From: Bacteroidota bacterium
GTDB taxonomy: Bacteria > Bacteroidota > Bacteroidia > Sphingobacteriales > Sphingobacteriaceae
NCBI GenBank assembly: GCA_013286325.1
Contig: JABDFZ010000006.1
Location: 1-59,441, forward strand
DNA: 59,441 nt
Direction: 5' to 3'
The stretch's first letter is position 1. Each line of letters begins with the position of its first letter. Shown piece by piece: positions 43,615-53,535 of this stretch. The position numbers and the translations under genes were made by a program. The notes under the pieces were generated by a model, which saw only the letters and a program-made list of their open reading frames with translations, searched no databases and was not told the DNA's origin.

Positions 43615-44931
43615 CTATTTCGACTCAACGTCAGTCATTCGGGTTTCTGTATTAAAATATCTTACTACCAGCCGGTTGTCGCTATTTTTATTAAAGTAAT
43701 TAATAAACCAGCTAAAAAATATAATCCCCTTATTGGCGAAGCCTGCCAGTGATAATAGGTGAACAAATCCCCATAACAGCCAGGCAAAAAATCCCTGGAA
43801 ACGGAACTTTCCTAAATCGGCTACGGCCTGGTTACGCCCGATGGTAGCCAGTGTGCCTTTGTCTTTATATTTAAATGGTTCAGTTGGTTCATTCTTAATT
43901 AAATGAACCAGGTTTTTAGCAAGCCACTCGCCTTGCTGTATGGCTGCCGGCGCTACACCAGGATGTCCATTTGGGGTTTCATCAGTTATAATAGCTGCAA
44001 CATCACCTATTGCAAAAATATTCTCATAGCCTTTTACCCTGTTGATCTCATCAGTTTGTATCCGAGAACCGCGAACAATAATATCTGCAGGTATTCCATC
44101 TGGTACTTCGCCTTTTACTCCAGCCGCCCATAATACATTCCTGGTTTTTATGGTTTTGCCATTATCTATCGTTAAATAAAACCCGTCATAGCTTTGCACA
44201 TGCGCACTGTTGAATATAGTTACATCGGCATCGGTTAAAAACTTTTTAGCTTTTTCCGATGCCTGGGGTGACATTGCGGCAAGCAATTTGTCTTTACCCT
44301 CAACCAGGTAAACGCGCATATCGTATTTGCTAAGGCCATGATAGTCTTTGCCTAAAATGAGATGGCGCATTTCCGCAAGTGCACCCGAAAGCTCAACACC
44401 TGTAGGTCCCCCGCCAACCACTACAAAGGTCATCAGGGCAAATTTTTCCCGCATATCGGTAGTAACCAACGCGGCTTCAAGATTTTGTAGTATCAGGCTC
44501 CGGATATTCAAAGCTTCCGGAATATTTTTCATTGGCATGGCAAAGTGCTCAATTTCCTTATTTCCGAAAAAGTTAGTATTTGATCCTGTAGCAATTATAA
44601 GATAGTCGTAATGAATCGTTCCTACGGTAGTTGTTATGGTGTTATCTTCCGGATTTACCTTTTGAACTTCAGCCATGTTAAAGCTGAAATTATCCTGTTT
44701 AGTAAAGATCCTGCGGATAGGAAAGCCAATAGAATCGGCTTCAATTGAACCTATTGCAACCTGATAAAGCAATGGTTGAAAGGTATGATAGTTGTGCTTG
44801 TCGATAAGCAAGATATCAACAGGCGCTTTTTTTAATTTTTGTGCTAAAGCCAGCCCTCCAAATCCTCCTCCTATTATTACTACTCTCGGCTTAGTGCTCT
44901 TATTTTGTTCTTGTGGTACAACGGTAAACAT
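43615..44931 (-). CDS. ndh: Type II NADH:quinone oxidoreductase (NDH-2)
   Basis: 438 aa. It oxidises NADH and reduces quinone at the inner membrane without proton pumping. The FAD site VVIIGGGFGGLALAQKL (18-34), the NAD site FVVVGGGPTGVELSGALAE (about 170-188) and FAIGDVAAI are visible. The C-terminal region AWLLWGFVHLLSLAGFANKG is the amphipathic membrane anchor. Single gene, leftward, between the two arg blocks. Confidence 0.92.
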   Translation of the reverse strand: MFTVVPQEQNKSTKPRVVIIGGGFGGLALAQKLKKAPVDILLIDKHNYHTFQPLLYQVAIGSIEADSIGFPIRRIFTKQDNFSFNMAEVQKVNPEDNTITTTVGTIHYDYLIIATGSNTNFFGNKEIEHFAMPMKNIPEALNIRSLILQNLEAALVTTDMREKFALMTFVVVGGGPTGVELSGALAEMRHLILGKDYHGLSKYDMRVYLVEGKDKLLAAMSPQASEKAKKFLTDADVTIFNSAHVQSYDGFYLTIDNGKTIKTRNVLWAAGVKGEVPDGIPADIIVRGSRIQTDEINRVKGYENIFAIGDVAAIITDETPNGHPGVAPAAIQQGEWLAKNLVHLIKNEPTEPFKYKDKGTLATIGRNQAVADLGKFRFQGFFAWLLWGFVHLLSLAGFANKGIIFFSWFINYFNKNSDNRLVVRYFNTETRMTDVESK

Positions 44932-45233
44932 ATATGCTTATAAATTTCAATTATACACAATCTTTCATTAACGTATTGTAAACTTATCAGATCATGATCT
45001 TTATTATACAATCTGATGCTTTTTGGGTTTTAGATAATACTAATTGCCGGCCAAGCCATAAAACACCATGAACCATAATTTGGTCTTGGGAATGTAATAA
45101 AGTAATTTTAATACACAAAATGCGTAAATCGTATCATTTATCTAAAAAAATAGCCTATTTTTTGTTAATTTTAGCCCAAATTAGTGTATAAATAGAAGAT
45201 TTTTAACTTCTATTTGTTAGTAAGCGGGTTTAT
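44932..45233. other. Intergenic region upstream of argB
   Basis: About 300 bp with no gene between the divergent ndh and argB. The only clear element is the hairpin at 45190-45215. Otherwise it is AT-rich, and no leader ORF with Arg codons was found here. Confidence 0.45.
45190..45215 (+). promoter_or_regulatory. Inverted repeat upstream of argB
   Basis: AAATAGAAG (45190-45198) and CTTCTATTT (45207-45215) are perfect 9-bp arms with an 8-nt loop, ending 18 bp before the argB ATG. It could be an operator or a 5'-UTR hairpin. It resembles, loosely, the GAAG/CTTC stem in the Arg leader. Confidence 0.35.
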
Positions 45234-46070
45234 ATGGGCAAAATCAATACAGTTTCAACAAAAGTAAGTACAGGTAATACGCTGTATGTTATAAAAATTG
45301 GTGGAAATGTTATTGATAATTCCGAAAACCTGTACAATTTTTTAAAAGATTTCACTGCCCTGGCTGGTAACAAGATATTAGTACACGGCGGCGGGAAAGT
45401 TGCTACACAGCTTTCTGAAAAATTAGGTATTGAGGCCAAATTAGTTGATGGTCGCAGAATAACAGATATTGAAACACTTCGGGTGGTAACAATGGTATAC
45501 GGCGGCCTTATTAATAAAAATATTGTAGCACAGTTGCAGCGTTTGGGTAATAATGCCATAGGGCTTACAGGTGCTGACGGAGATTTTATCCGGACAAAAA
45601 AACGCCCCGTAAAAACCATTGACTATGGTTTTGTAGGTGATATAGATGAAAACTCCATTAATCCCGAACGTTTGCAAACCCTGATAAATGCTGGCTTCAC
45701 TCCTGTTTTTTGTGCATTGACACATGATGGGGAAGGGCAACTATTAAATACCAATGCCGATACTATAGCATCAGCATTAGCTGTTGCATTATCGAAGCTA
45801 TATGATACAACCCTCATTTACTGTTTTGAGAAAAAGGGTGTGTTAAAAGATATTAATGATGAAGATTCGCTAATAAGCGATATAAACCCTCAGCGATATG
45901 AGGAATTGAAATCACAGCAAATAATTCACAGCGGGATGCTGCCAAAGTTAGATAACGCATTTAACGCAATATCCTGCGGTGTTAAGGCTGTAATTATTGG
46001 GCACTCTGATGATCTGGAAAAATTGAAGCATAATAAACCATTTGGAACACTTTTAAGTAAAAGCAAATGA
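45234..46070 (+). CDS. argB: N-acetylglutamate kinase-type enzyme
   Basis: 278 aa. It phosphorylates N-acylglutamate, the second step of arginine synthesis. The amino-acid kinase fold shows VIKIGGNVID, ILVHGGGKVATQL and TGADGDFIR. The C-terminal region (GGVKAVIIGHS-like CGVKAVIIGHSDDL) is family-typical. It overlaps proC by 4 bp (ATGA), so the two are translationally coupled. Confidence 0.93.
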   Translation: MGKINTVSTKVSTGNTLYVIKIGGNVIDNSENLYNFLKDFTALAGNKILVHGGGKVATQLSEKLGIEAKLVDGRRITDIETLRVVTMVYGGLINKNIVAQLQRLGNNAIGLTGADGDFIRTKKRPVKTIDYGFVGDIDENSINPERLQTLINAGFTPVFCALTHDGEGQLLNTNADTIASALAVALSKLYDTTLIYCFEKKGVLKDINDEDSLISDINPQRYEELKSQQIIHSGMLPKLDNAFNAISCGVKAVIIGHSDDLEKLKHNKPFGTLLSKSK

Positions 46071-46885
46071 ACTCACAACAACATATAGCCATATTGGGCA
46101 GTGGTAATATAGGGCTTTCATTAGCCAAGGGACTGGTTAAGGCGGGGATATGTAAACCGCAGCAAATTTCGCTTACCCGCAGAAATGTTAGCGCATTAAC
46201 TCCGCTTGCCGAAATGGGTTATCATACAACGGATAATAATCTTAAAGCTGTACGAAAGGCGGATTTTGTGGTATTAGCTGTTTTACCTCATCAGCTTAAT
46301 AAATTACTCGATGAAATAAAACCATCTGTTAAGCCTGATAAACAGCTGCTTATCTCGGTGGTTTCAGGTGTTAGCTGTGCAGACATCCGTACTCAGCTCG
46401 ACTTAACGGTACAGGTTATCCGTGCTATGCCGAATACAGCAATTGCCATAGGTCATTCAATGACTTGTATTGCGACTGATAACGGCACACCAAAAAATAT
46501 CAATTTCGTTCGCTCACTTTTTGAGACCGTTGGCGTAACTATACAGATCAATGAAGAGTTAATGACCTCTGCGACTGCGCTTTGTGCCTGCGGAATCGCA
46601 TTCTTTTTAAGGTCGATACGTGCTGCTTCCCAGGGAGGTACCGAAATTGGTTTCCATGCACACGATGCCCTTAAAATGGCTGCACAAACAGCAAAAGGCG
46701 CAGCCGACTTGTTATTACAGCTTGCTTCGCACCCTGAACAGGAAATTGACAAGGTTACATCGCCAAGTGGCTGTACCATTGCCGGATTAAACGAAATGGA
46801 GCATAACGGTTTTAGTTCTGCTATGATAAAGGGTATAAAGTTATCCGCCGCGAAGGCCGGTGATCTCTATCATAAGCCGGAATAG
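46067..46885 (+). CDS. proC: Pyrroline-5-carboxylate reductase
   Basis: 272 aa. It reduces pyrroline-5-carboxylate to proline with NAD(P)H. The Rossmann motif ILGSGNIGLSLAKGLV (9-24), VIRAMPNTAIAIGHSMT and the C-terminal TSPSGCTIAGLNEME identify it. It is coupled to argB by an ATGA overlap, linking proline and arginine synthesis in one transcript. Confidence 0.93.
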   Translation: MNSQQHIAILGSGNIGLSLAKGLVKAGICKPQQISLTRRNVSALTPLAEMGYHTTDNNLKAVRKADFVVLAVLPHQLNKLLDEIKPSVKPDKQLLISVVSGVSCADIRTQLDLTVQVIRAMPNTAIAIGHSMTCIATDNGTPKNINFVRSLFETVGVTIQINEELMTSATALCACGIAFFLRSIRAASQGGTEIGFHAHDALKMAAQTAKGAADLLLQLASHPEQEIDKVTSPSGCTIAGLNEMEHNGFSSAMIKGIKLSAAKAGDLYHKPE

Positions 46886-47041
46886 TTAACAGCTTTTACT
46901 ACCATTATAATAAAAGCATATCAAAACGATAATCTTAACAATTAAACATAAATCATAATAGACTGTATTTCAATCATCATAATCCCGCTGATTGTTTAGG
47001 CATACTTTTAGTACCTGCGCACAAAGCGTATAATTTTTAAA

Positions 47042-48418
47042 ATGTTAACAGTAGAAAAAATCGGCGGTACATCCATGACCGCATTAAGCGATGTAATAAA
47101 TAACATCATACTTTTTAACCGCAGCGGCAAACAATTATATAACCGCATTTTTGTAGTATCGGCATTTTCAGGGGTTACTAACCTCCTGCTCGAAAATAAG
47201 AAAACTGGTGAGCCAGGCGTTTATCACCGTTTGGCAAATTTTAAGGATTTTCATAAGCCCCTAAAGGAACTTACCGAAAGGCTAAAAGAAATTAATAAAA
47301 GTTATGAAAACCTTGGCCTAAACACAGCAGAAGCGGATACTTTTATTGAAACAAGAGTAAGAGATGCACAAACTTATCTCGAAAATCTTTCGAATATCCT
47401 TGCTTCAGGTTATGTGAGCAATGAAGGGATCCTGCAGGCAGCACGCGAAATACTGGCGTCAATAGGCGAAAGTCACTCTGCCTTCAACTTTACCAATATC
47501 CTGCAAAACATGGGGATTAACGCCACCTTGGTGGATTTAAGCGGATTTCATGATCACAGATCATTTACTATCGATCAGCGCATAAAACACGACTTACAGG
47601 ACATTAATTTTGAAGATACCATTTGCATTGTAACCGGCTATGCTAAAGGCACAGAAGGCATTATGCGTGAATTTGACCGTGGGTATTCGGAAGTTACGTT
47701 CAGCAAGATTGCAGTAGCTGTTAAGCCGGAGGAGGCTATCATCCACAAAGAGTATCATTTATGTACTGCCGACCCGGTATTAGTAGGCGTTGAAAACTGT
47801 TTCCCGGTTGGTAATACCAATTATGATGTTGCAGATCAGCTGGCAGATGTTGGTATGGAAGCAATTCACCCAAAGGCATCCAAGCCATTGGAGATCAACG
47901 ATATAAATCTTCGTATTAAAAACACTTTTGATCCGGAACACCCCGGTACTTTAATAACAAGGGAATACATTTGCCAACACAAACGTGTTGAAGTGATCAC
48001 AGGTACCGACAAGCTGATGATAATTGATATTTACGATCCATCAATGGTAGGCACGCCCGGTAGCGATTTGGAAATAATGCAATTGTTCTATAAATACAAT
48101 ATTAGCTATAACTTTAAGGCTACCAACGCTAACAGTATATCCATAGTTATATGGGAAAAGGATTTTAACAAAAAACTTATCCATGAGCTTGAGGATGGCT
48201 TTGAAAAAGTAACTGTAGAAAAAGCAGCTATGGTATGCCTTATTGGTTCGAATATGGACAGACCCGGTTTACTGGCTAAATCAGCATCAGCGCTTGCAGA
48301 AAAGGGCATTAATATTAAAAGCGCAGGGTTCGCCTTACGCAAAGTAAATATCCAGTTTTTAATAGACAGGGAGGATTTTGATACAGCTATTATAGCTTTG
48401 AATAAAGCAATGGCGTAA
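47042..48418 (+). CDS. lysC: Aspartate kinase
   Basis: 458 aa. It starts aspartate-family amino-acid synthesis (Lys, Thr, Met). KIGGTSM (6-12) replaces the usual KFGGTS; this form is known in some aspartokinases, including the ectoine-linked group. VVSAFSGVTNLL and the Arg-Asp catalytic segment near YSEVTFSKIAVAV follow. Two ACT domains lie in the last 150 residues, which would give feedback control. It is a monofunctional enzyme with no homoserine dehydrogenase domain. No ectoine genes are nearby. Confidence 0.93.
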   Translation: MLTVEKIGGTSMTALSDVINNIILFNRSGKQLYNRIFVVSAFSGVTNLLLENKKTGEPGVYHRLANFKDFHKPLKELTERLKEINKSYENLGLNTAEADTFIETRVRDAQTYLENLSNILASGYVSNEGILQAAREILASIGESHSAFNFTNILQNMGINATLVDLSGFHDHRSFTIDQRIKHDLQDINFEDTICIVTGYAKGTEGIMREFDRGYSEVTFSKIAVAVKPEEAIIHKEYHLCTADPVLVGVENCFPVGNTNYDVADQLADVGMEAIHPKASKPLEINDINLRIKNTFDPEHPGTLITREYICQHKRVEVITGTDKLMIIDIYDPSMVGTPGSDLEIMQLFYKYNISYNFKATNANSISIVIWEKDFNKKLIHELEDGFEKVTVEKAAMVCLIGSNMDRPGLLAKSASALAEKGINIKSAGFALRKVNIQFLIDREDFDTAIIALNKAMA

Positions 48419-48472
48419 TTTATTATAAGTATGGTTAAGTCAAGTTGAATTGTACAAATAGTATTATATTGA

Positions 48473-49852
48473 TTAAAAGCGTTTATTTTCCATCTGATAA
48501 ATTTTTTCTACCTGTTCAAGAACTATATTTTCCATTATAACCATTGGCTTAGTGGCATCAACCATAAAATAAACATCGTCTTGCTTTGCCTTATTTTTGT
48601 ATAGTTCATATAACTTATTTAGAGTAGATTCATTTAACGCCCATTCATCAATTCGTCTTTCCACCTGCCTCCTCTCCTTAGTAATAGCTGGTGGTTGAAT
48701 AAATAGTATTTTATAGTATTTTATCTGATGCATAGATGGAAGTTGATTTTCCAGCCTTTTTAATTCATAGCTATTCAAATTATTTAAATGTTTGTGTACT
48801 TTTAGCCAAATTTTGGCATCTTCAGTTCCTCTATCTAAAATCAGTAAACCTTCATCACTCCTTGCCATTAATGATTTGTTCAAAGATTCTAGTAATCTTA
48901 TGTTAAACTTAAAAGGTGTATCATCAGGGAAACAAGGAACATCTTCGTTCGAATGGGTATGAATTTCAGGATATTTTTCCTTTAAGCGGTTTACACAAGA
49001 AGTTTTTCCCGCGCCGGGCATTCCCATAAATTCTATTACAAATGAAGTTTTCTTTAACGCCATTACGCTTTCATTAAATCTTGCTTCAAAATAATTAGTT
49101 AATATTTTCCCGTACCCACCGTCGGCCCTACATTCTACAGTATATGTATCTTGGCTTTCTAATTTACTCATATAAGGGCCCGAAAACACAAAATTATCAA
49201 TACGTTGATACATTGATGCAATTAGTTTATTACTATATCTTACTTCTAACGTCCCTTTAATTGACTCTTTTTTTATTCTTTTTTCCCATTCAAGCACATT
49301 ATTTAAGCCAGCTCTAATTGATTCTTTTGTACCTAAAAGTTGTTCAAGCGTTTTAGCAGAATCAGAGTCAGGATTTGGCATTAAAATTCTTATCTGAACA
49401 CGTTTTGTGAGTAATAAATTATTCAACGTTTCTTCATGTATTTCTAATAGTGATTTTAGTCTAACAGCTGTTATATCAATTCGTTCAGCATTTTTAAATA
49501 ATTGACCACAACGCTCAGTAATTTCATGCCGCTCTATATAGAAATTTACCAAACCCATTTTCTCAAATAGGGCCACCCTCTCTTCGTCTTTAGTAATTTT
49601 ATTTAAAGTAAACTTTACAAATAATAATGAGGCTAATAAAGAGGTCCCAATTCCAGGTAATATGTATTTTAGATCTTGACCAGTTATATATGTATATGGG
49701 ATGTTAAAATTGGGATTTATAAGTAAACCAAGGACTATTAACAATATAGAAATTGAAATTATATTATTCTGTTTCATTCGGAATAGGTTATTAACATATG
49801 TATTAGTTAAATATACATAATTAGTTAATACTCCTTCCTTCCTCACAATCAT
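48473..49852 (-). CDS. 2TM protein with PLD-like (DUF5919-type) domain fused to a P-loop kinase domain
   Basis: 459 aa; start uncertain, with an ATG at 49777 (residue 26) as alternative. Two membrane helices (about 31-46, 64-81) are followed by a soluble domain (about 100-262) with VQIRILMPNPDSDSAK and later YMSKLES, resembling DUF5919/PLD-like domains of membrane effector proteins. Then comes a P-loop domain with Walker A GMPGAGKTS (Lys283), ILDRGTEDAKIW and RRIDEWALNES, like nucleoside- or nucleotide-kinase families. Visibly AT-rich, between lysC and gpmA. The combination is unfamiliar and recalls conflict-system proteins; function not assigned. Confidence 0.65.
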   Translation of the reverse strand: MIVRKEGVLTNYVYLTNTYVNNLFRMKQNNIISISILLIVLGLLINPNFNIPYTYITGQDLKYILPGIGTSLLASLLFVKFTLNKITKDEERVALFEKMGLVNFYIERHEITERCGQLFKNAERIDITAVRLKSLLEIHEETLNNLLLTKRVQIRILMPNPDSDSAKTLEQLLGTKESIRAGLNNVLEWEKRIKKESIKGTLEVRYSNKLIASMYQRIDNFVFSGPYMSKLESQDTYTVECRADGGYGKILTNYFEARFNESVMALKKTSFVIEFMGMPGAGKTSCVNRLKEKYPEIHTHSNEDVPCFPDDTPFKFNIRLLESLNKSLMARSDEGLLILDRGTEDAKIWLKVHKHLNNLNSYELKRLENQLPSMHQIKYYKILFIQPPAITKERRQVERRIDEWALNESTLNKLYELYKNKAKQDDVYFMVDATKPMVIMENIVLEQVEKIYQMENKRF

Positions 49853-49925
49853 AAAAGTTTTAGATATATTTTGAATGCATAGACGAACATTTTCTTTTAA
49901 AAATCTTTTATTGAAGAATATTGTT

Positions 49926-50615
49926 TCACCTCAAGTAATAATGTCTTATCCTGTTCAATCCTTCATCCAGTTCGTAAACTAACGGAACGCCTGTAGGGAG
50001 ATCAAGCTGGGTAACTTCTTCATCTGTAAGATGGTCGATATACTGGATCAGGGCACGTAAACTATTACCATGCGCACATACAATCACCTTTTGGTTTTTG
50101 CGGATCGCTGGTACTATAAACTCGTTCCAGAAAGGCAATACCCTGTCCATTGTTTCGCTGAGATTCTCTGTTAAAGGCAATTCTCTTTCAGTAAGGTCTT
50201 TATAACGAATATCCTTACCCGGATAACGGTCATCATCTTTGGTTATGGCTGGCGGCAGCTCATGCGGGTCACGGCGCCATTTATGCACTAGCTCTGCTCC
50301 ATATATGGCAATAGTCTCGTCTTTGTTCAGGCCTTGTAATGCGCCGTAAAACCGTTCATTCAAACGCCACGATTTTTGTACAGGGATCCATAAATGATCT
50401 AACTCTTCCAATACAATATGCAACGTTTTAATGGACCTTTTTAAAAGAGAGGTAAAACCAATATCGAAGTTATAGCCTTGTTTCTTCAATAGCTCCCCTG
50501 CCCTTTTTGCTTGCAGTACACCTTCATCTGAAAGATCGACATCCGTCCAACCCGTAAAGCGGTTCTCTTTATTCCATACACTTTCACCGTGGCGTAGCAG
50601 TACTAATTTTTGCAT
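49926..50615 (-). CDS. gpmA: 2,3-bisphosphoglycerate-dependent phosphoglycerate mutase
   Basis: 229 aa. It interconverts 3- and 2-phosphoglycerate in glycolysis and gluconeogenesis. The phospho-His is in [10 protein letters not shown] (His9); [11 protein letters not shown] and [12 protein letters not shown] (second His) are seen. The length is typical of the dPGM type. Same strand as the PLD-kinase gene downstream, 73 bp away. Confidence 0.95.
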   Translation of the reverse strand: MQKLVLLRHGESVWNKENRFTGWTDVDLSDEGVLQAKRAGELLKKQGYNFDIGFTSLLKRSIKTLHIVLEELDHLWIPVQKSWRLNERFYGALQGLNKDETIAIYGAELVHKWRRDPHELPPAITKDDDRYPGKDIRYKDLTERELPLTENLSETMDRVLPFWNEFIVPAIRKNQKVIVCAHGNSLRALIQYIDHLTDEEVTQLDLPTGVPLVYELDEGLNRIRHYYLR

Positions 50616-50722
50616 AACTAAATGGTTAACGGTAAAGTTACCTATCGGTTTTGAGAAAAAATTGATAAATGTATCAGGAACAGTTAAATTGCATTGAAAA
50701 CCACTTAAAAAACCTTTAAACT

Positions 50723-51301
50723 ATGATCCCTACAACTCCTGTTCCGGCAAAGGACGGCATTGCCAACCCTGCCCCACTTGGTCTTTGCGCCTTCGGTATG
50801 ACCACAGTTTTATTAAATCTGCACAATGCCGGGTTTTTCGAATTAAATTCGATGATATTGGCTATGGGTATTTTTTATGGCGGCCTGGCACAGGTAATAG
50901 CCGGTGTAATTGAAGCTAAAAAGAATAATACTTTCGGATTAACGGCTTTTACCTCTTATGGCTTTTTCTGGTTATCGTTAGTAGGATTAATTGTTATACC
51001 AAAGTTTGGCTGGGCAGCAAAACCTTCGGAAAACGCTATGTGTGCATACCTGATTATGTGGGGAATATTTACGCTATGCTTGTTTTTCGGAACATTAAAG
51101 CTAAACCGTGCCCTGCAAATTGTTTTTGGCACCCTGGTTATATTATTCTTTTTACTGGCAGCAGAGCATGGAACAGGCAACGAAAGTATCGGCAAGTTTG
51201 CGGGTTATGAAGGCATTATTTGCGGCGCATCAGCAATTTATGCAGGTATTGCCAATGTATTAAATGAAGTGTATGGTAAAACCGTTTGGCCGCTTGGATA
51301 G
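50723..51301 (+). CDS. GPR1/FUN34/YaaH-family acetate uptake transporter
   Basis: 192 aa with six membrane helices. The family signature [19 protein letters not shown] at the start is the NPAPLGL motif of acetate/succinate-acetate permeases (SatP type). The inner membrane location and weak-acid uptake are established for relatives. Divergent from gpmA, 107 bp apart. Confidence 0.95.
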   Translation: MIPTTPVPAKDGIANPAPLGLCAFGMTTVLLNLHNAGFFELNSMILAMGIFYGGLAQVIAGVIEAKKNNTFGLTAFTSYGFFWLSLVGLIVIPKFGWAAKPSENAMCAYLIMWGIFTLCLFFGTLKLNRALQIVFGTLVILFFLLAAEHGTGNESIGKFAGYEGIICGASAIYAGIANVLNEVYGKTVWPLG

Positions 51302-51343
51302 ACCAGGATTTAAAGATTTTAAGGATTAAAACAGATGCTTTGA

Positions 51344-51351
51344 TATCTTTG
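51344..51351 (+). promoter_or_regulatory. -7-like promoter box for the SRPBCC gene
   Basis: TATCTTTG matches TAnnTTTG, 54 bp upstream of the ATG at 51406. Same box as at the SRP RNA gene. Confidence 0.5.
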
Positions 51352-51405
51352 CTCGCATTTGAAAATTCATATCCTGAAAATTTCTAAATCAAGTAATCGT
51401 ATTAA

Positions 51406-51789
51406 ATGAAGGACTTTAAAAAATATTATCGGCTTCCGGCAACACCAGAGGAAATTTATACTGCATTAACCAACCCTTTTACAATTGAGTTATGGACAGG
51501 TGAAGCTGCTGAAATGTCGACTATTCCTGATTCGGAATTTTCTATGTGGGAAGGAAGTGTGGTAGGCAAGAACCTTGAATTTGAAGAGAATAAAAAAATT
51601 GTTCAACAATGGTATTTTGACGGGCAGCCAGAAGCATCAATTGTTACTATTAAACTTCATCCTGATAAAAACTGGACTTCTGTTGAATTAAAACATACCA
51701 ATATCCCCGATGGCGAATATGATGATTTTGCCGAAGGCTGGGATAACAGTTATTTTGGTGCATTGGAAGAGTTTTTTGAGGCAGAATAA
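51406..51789 (+). CDS. SRPBCC/START-like domain protein
   Basis: 127 aa. The N-terminal RLPATPEEIYTALTNPFTIELW-type start and the strand WTSVELKHTNIPDGEYDDFAEGWD fit the AHSA1-like SRPBCC fold. A hydrophobic pocket is expected; the ligand is unknown. Small, soluble, single gene, ending before a strong terminator. Confidence 0.85.
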   Translation: MKDFKKYYRLPATPEEIYTALTNPFTIELWTGEAAEMSTIPDSEFSMWEGSVVGKNLEFEENKKIVQQWYFDGQPEASIVTIKLHPDKNWTSVELKHTNIPDGEYDDFAEGWDNSYFGALEEFFEAE

Positions 51790-51813
51790 TCAGATTCAAA
51801 TCACACTAAAAAC

Positions 51814-51845
51814 AAAAACGCCCCGATAATACCGGGGCGTTTTTT
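51814..51845. terminator. Strong bidirectional terminator
   Basis: AAAAACGCCCCG (51814-51825) pairs perfectly with CGGGGCGTTTTT (51833-51844) around a 7-nt loop, with U-tracts on both strands. It separates the convergent SRPBCC and OmpA genes. Confidence 0.9.
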
Positions 51846-51862
51846 ATAAGCTTTGTTTACTA

Positions 51863-53239
51863 TTAAAATAAAGTAAACTCAACCCTACGGTTTAACTGAC
51901 GACCTGCTGCAGTTTTATTAGTTGCAATAGGTTGTGTTTTTCCGTAACCAGTAGCTTCAATGCGCGATGCATTGGCGCCTTTGCTTACCAAATAAGCTTT
52001 GATAGCTTCAGCACGATCTTTCGAGAGTTTTAAGTTAGCATCAGCTGAACCTACATTATCAGTGTGACCGGCTAATTTTAAGCTGAAGTTTTTAGCTACA
52101 AGCAAATCAGCAACTTTATTTAAGCTTGCGTATGAATGTTCGCGGATAGTTGCTTTACCAAAATCAAATTCAAGGTTTTTGATAGCTTCTTTAACAACTT
52201 TCCTGTCTTCTTCGGTTACATAAACCTTTACATCAGGTTTGGCAACTGGAAGTGGGCAACCTGAACCGTCAACCTTTGTTCCCGGAGGAGTGTTAGGGCA
52301 TTTGTCATAAAAATCAGGTACGCCATCACCATCACTATCAGTAGTAAACTTGGTAAGGTTGGCATTTGTAGCGTTAAGATCGGCACGTAGCTGGTCGTTT
52401 TTAGCTTTTTCAGCATCGATCTGAGCCTGTAATTGATTTTTAGTATTTTGATTTTCCCATAAATATTCAGTCCTCATTGAAGAAACCGGGTTATGCACAG
52501 CCATTTGTGGCTTTGATTTTTTACCCAAAGCAAACTCTAAGCCTGCATGAGCGTAAGAAAATTTGTCGTTAGTCGATCCGTAAACATACCCGTCAATATT
52601 ATCCGAATAAACAAAGTTTACCTGGTAACCCAAGTCAAGGTTTACACCTTTTGCAATATTAAACTTTAAACCTACACCTACAGGTACAAAAAATTCTTTC
52701 ACCGAACCATCGTTATCGGTTTTAAAATTTGATGACACTCCATTTGCGGTAATCACGGGGGTATAGCTCATTGTACCACCACCTATGGTAAAGTAAGGTT
52801 GTATAGCGCTCTTATTATCGTGCCAGCTGATATTGCCAACAGTAATGTTTGCACTTAAACTTGCGGCATAATGAAGTTTTGTACTAAAGCTATCGAATGT
52901 ACCTACACTTGAAGGCTGGCTATTATCGCCAGTTAGTTTCCCGGCTAAGAAGTCGGCCTGGATGCCAACAGCAGGGGTTATTTGTTTTTTAATGTAACCG
53001 CCATAACCTAATTGGGCATTTGGAGAAGTAAAATCCTGTTTCCTGTTTGATCCTAAAACGGTATATGGGGTCAAAACACCTGCGTGTATGCCTATAGACC
53101 ATGTGCGATAAGAATCATCGCTTGAGAACGGCTTAACATAATCTGATACGCGGGTTGTATCAGGGGTTTGGGCTAATAATTTACCGCCTACCAGAATGCC
53201 GGTTATCAGCAGGGAGGCTTTTTTTAAATTTGATTTCAT
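51863..53239 (-). CDS. OmpA-family outer-membrane protein with TSP3 repeats
   Basis: 458 aa from the ATG at 53239; the upstream ATG at 53320 lacks a signal peptide. Signal peptide MKSNLKKASLLITGILVGG to LLAQ; an 8-stranded barrel (about 50-250); a coiled coil (NQLQAQIDAEKAKNDQL); a thrombospondin type-3 repeat (DSDGDGVPDFYDKCPNTPPG); and an OmpA peptidoglycan-binding domain with GHTDNVGSADANLKLSKDRA and NRRVEF at the end. It anchors the outer membrane to peptidoglycan. Confidence 0.95.
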   Translation of the reverse strand: MKSNLKKASLLITGILVGGKLLAQTPDTTRVSDYVKPFSSDDSYRTWSIGIHAGVLTPYTVLGSNRKQDFTSPNAQLGYGGYIKKQITPAVGIQADFLAGKLTGDNSQPSSVGTFDSFSTKLHYAASLSANITVGNISWHDNKSAIQPYFTIGGGTMSYTPVITANGVSSNFKTDNDGSVKEFFVPVGVGLKFNIAKGVNLDLGYQVNFVYSDNIDGYVYGSTNDKFSYAHAGLEFALGKKSKPQMAVHNPVSSMRTEYLWENQNTKNQLQAQIDAEKAKNDQLRADLNATNANLTKFTTDSDGDGVPDFYDKCPNTPPGTKVDGSGCPLPVAKPDVKVYVTEEDRKVVKEAIKNLEFDFGKATIREHSYASLNKVADLLVAKNFSLKLAGHTDNVGSADANLKLSKDRAEAIKAYLVSKGANASRIEATGYGKTQPIATNKTAAGRQLNRRVEFTLF

Positions 53240-53535
53240 GATTTTTAAATTTAAGTAGGTGTTCTTTTTATATGACAGAACACATTCCCCCAATGGCAAC
53301 ATTGATGCCACATAAAACATAATATTATTAAATGACAGTTAAACTATTATTGATAAACAATAGTTTTTATATAAAAAAGCTACTTAAATGGCTGATAAAC
53401 AATGGCTGCGGAGCTAAAAAAAATGTATGAGGGACTTCTGTTTTAGTCACATCGTATAGCGTAAATATTGATGGGGAACACGTGTACATTTATGAACTTA
53501 ATAATGTACAGTTTTGTAGTATTAAGGTCTAAAAG

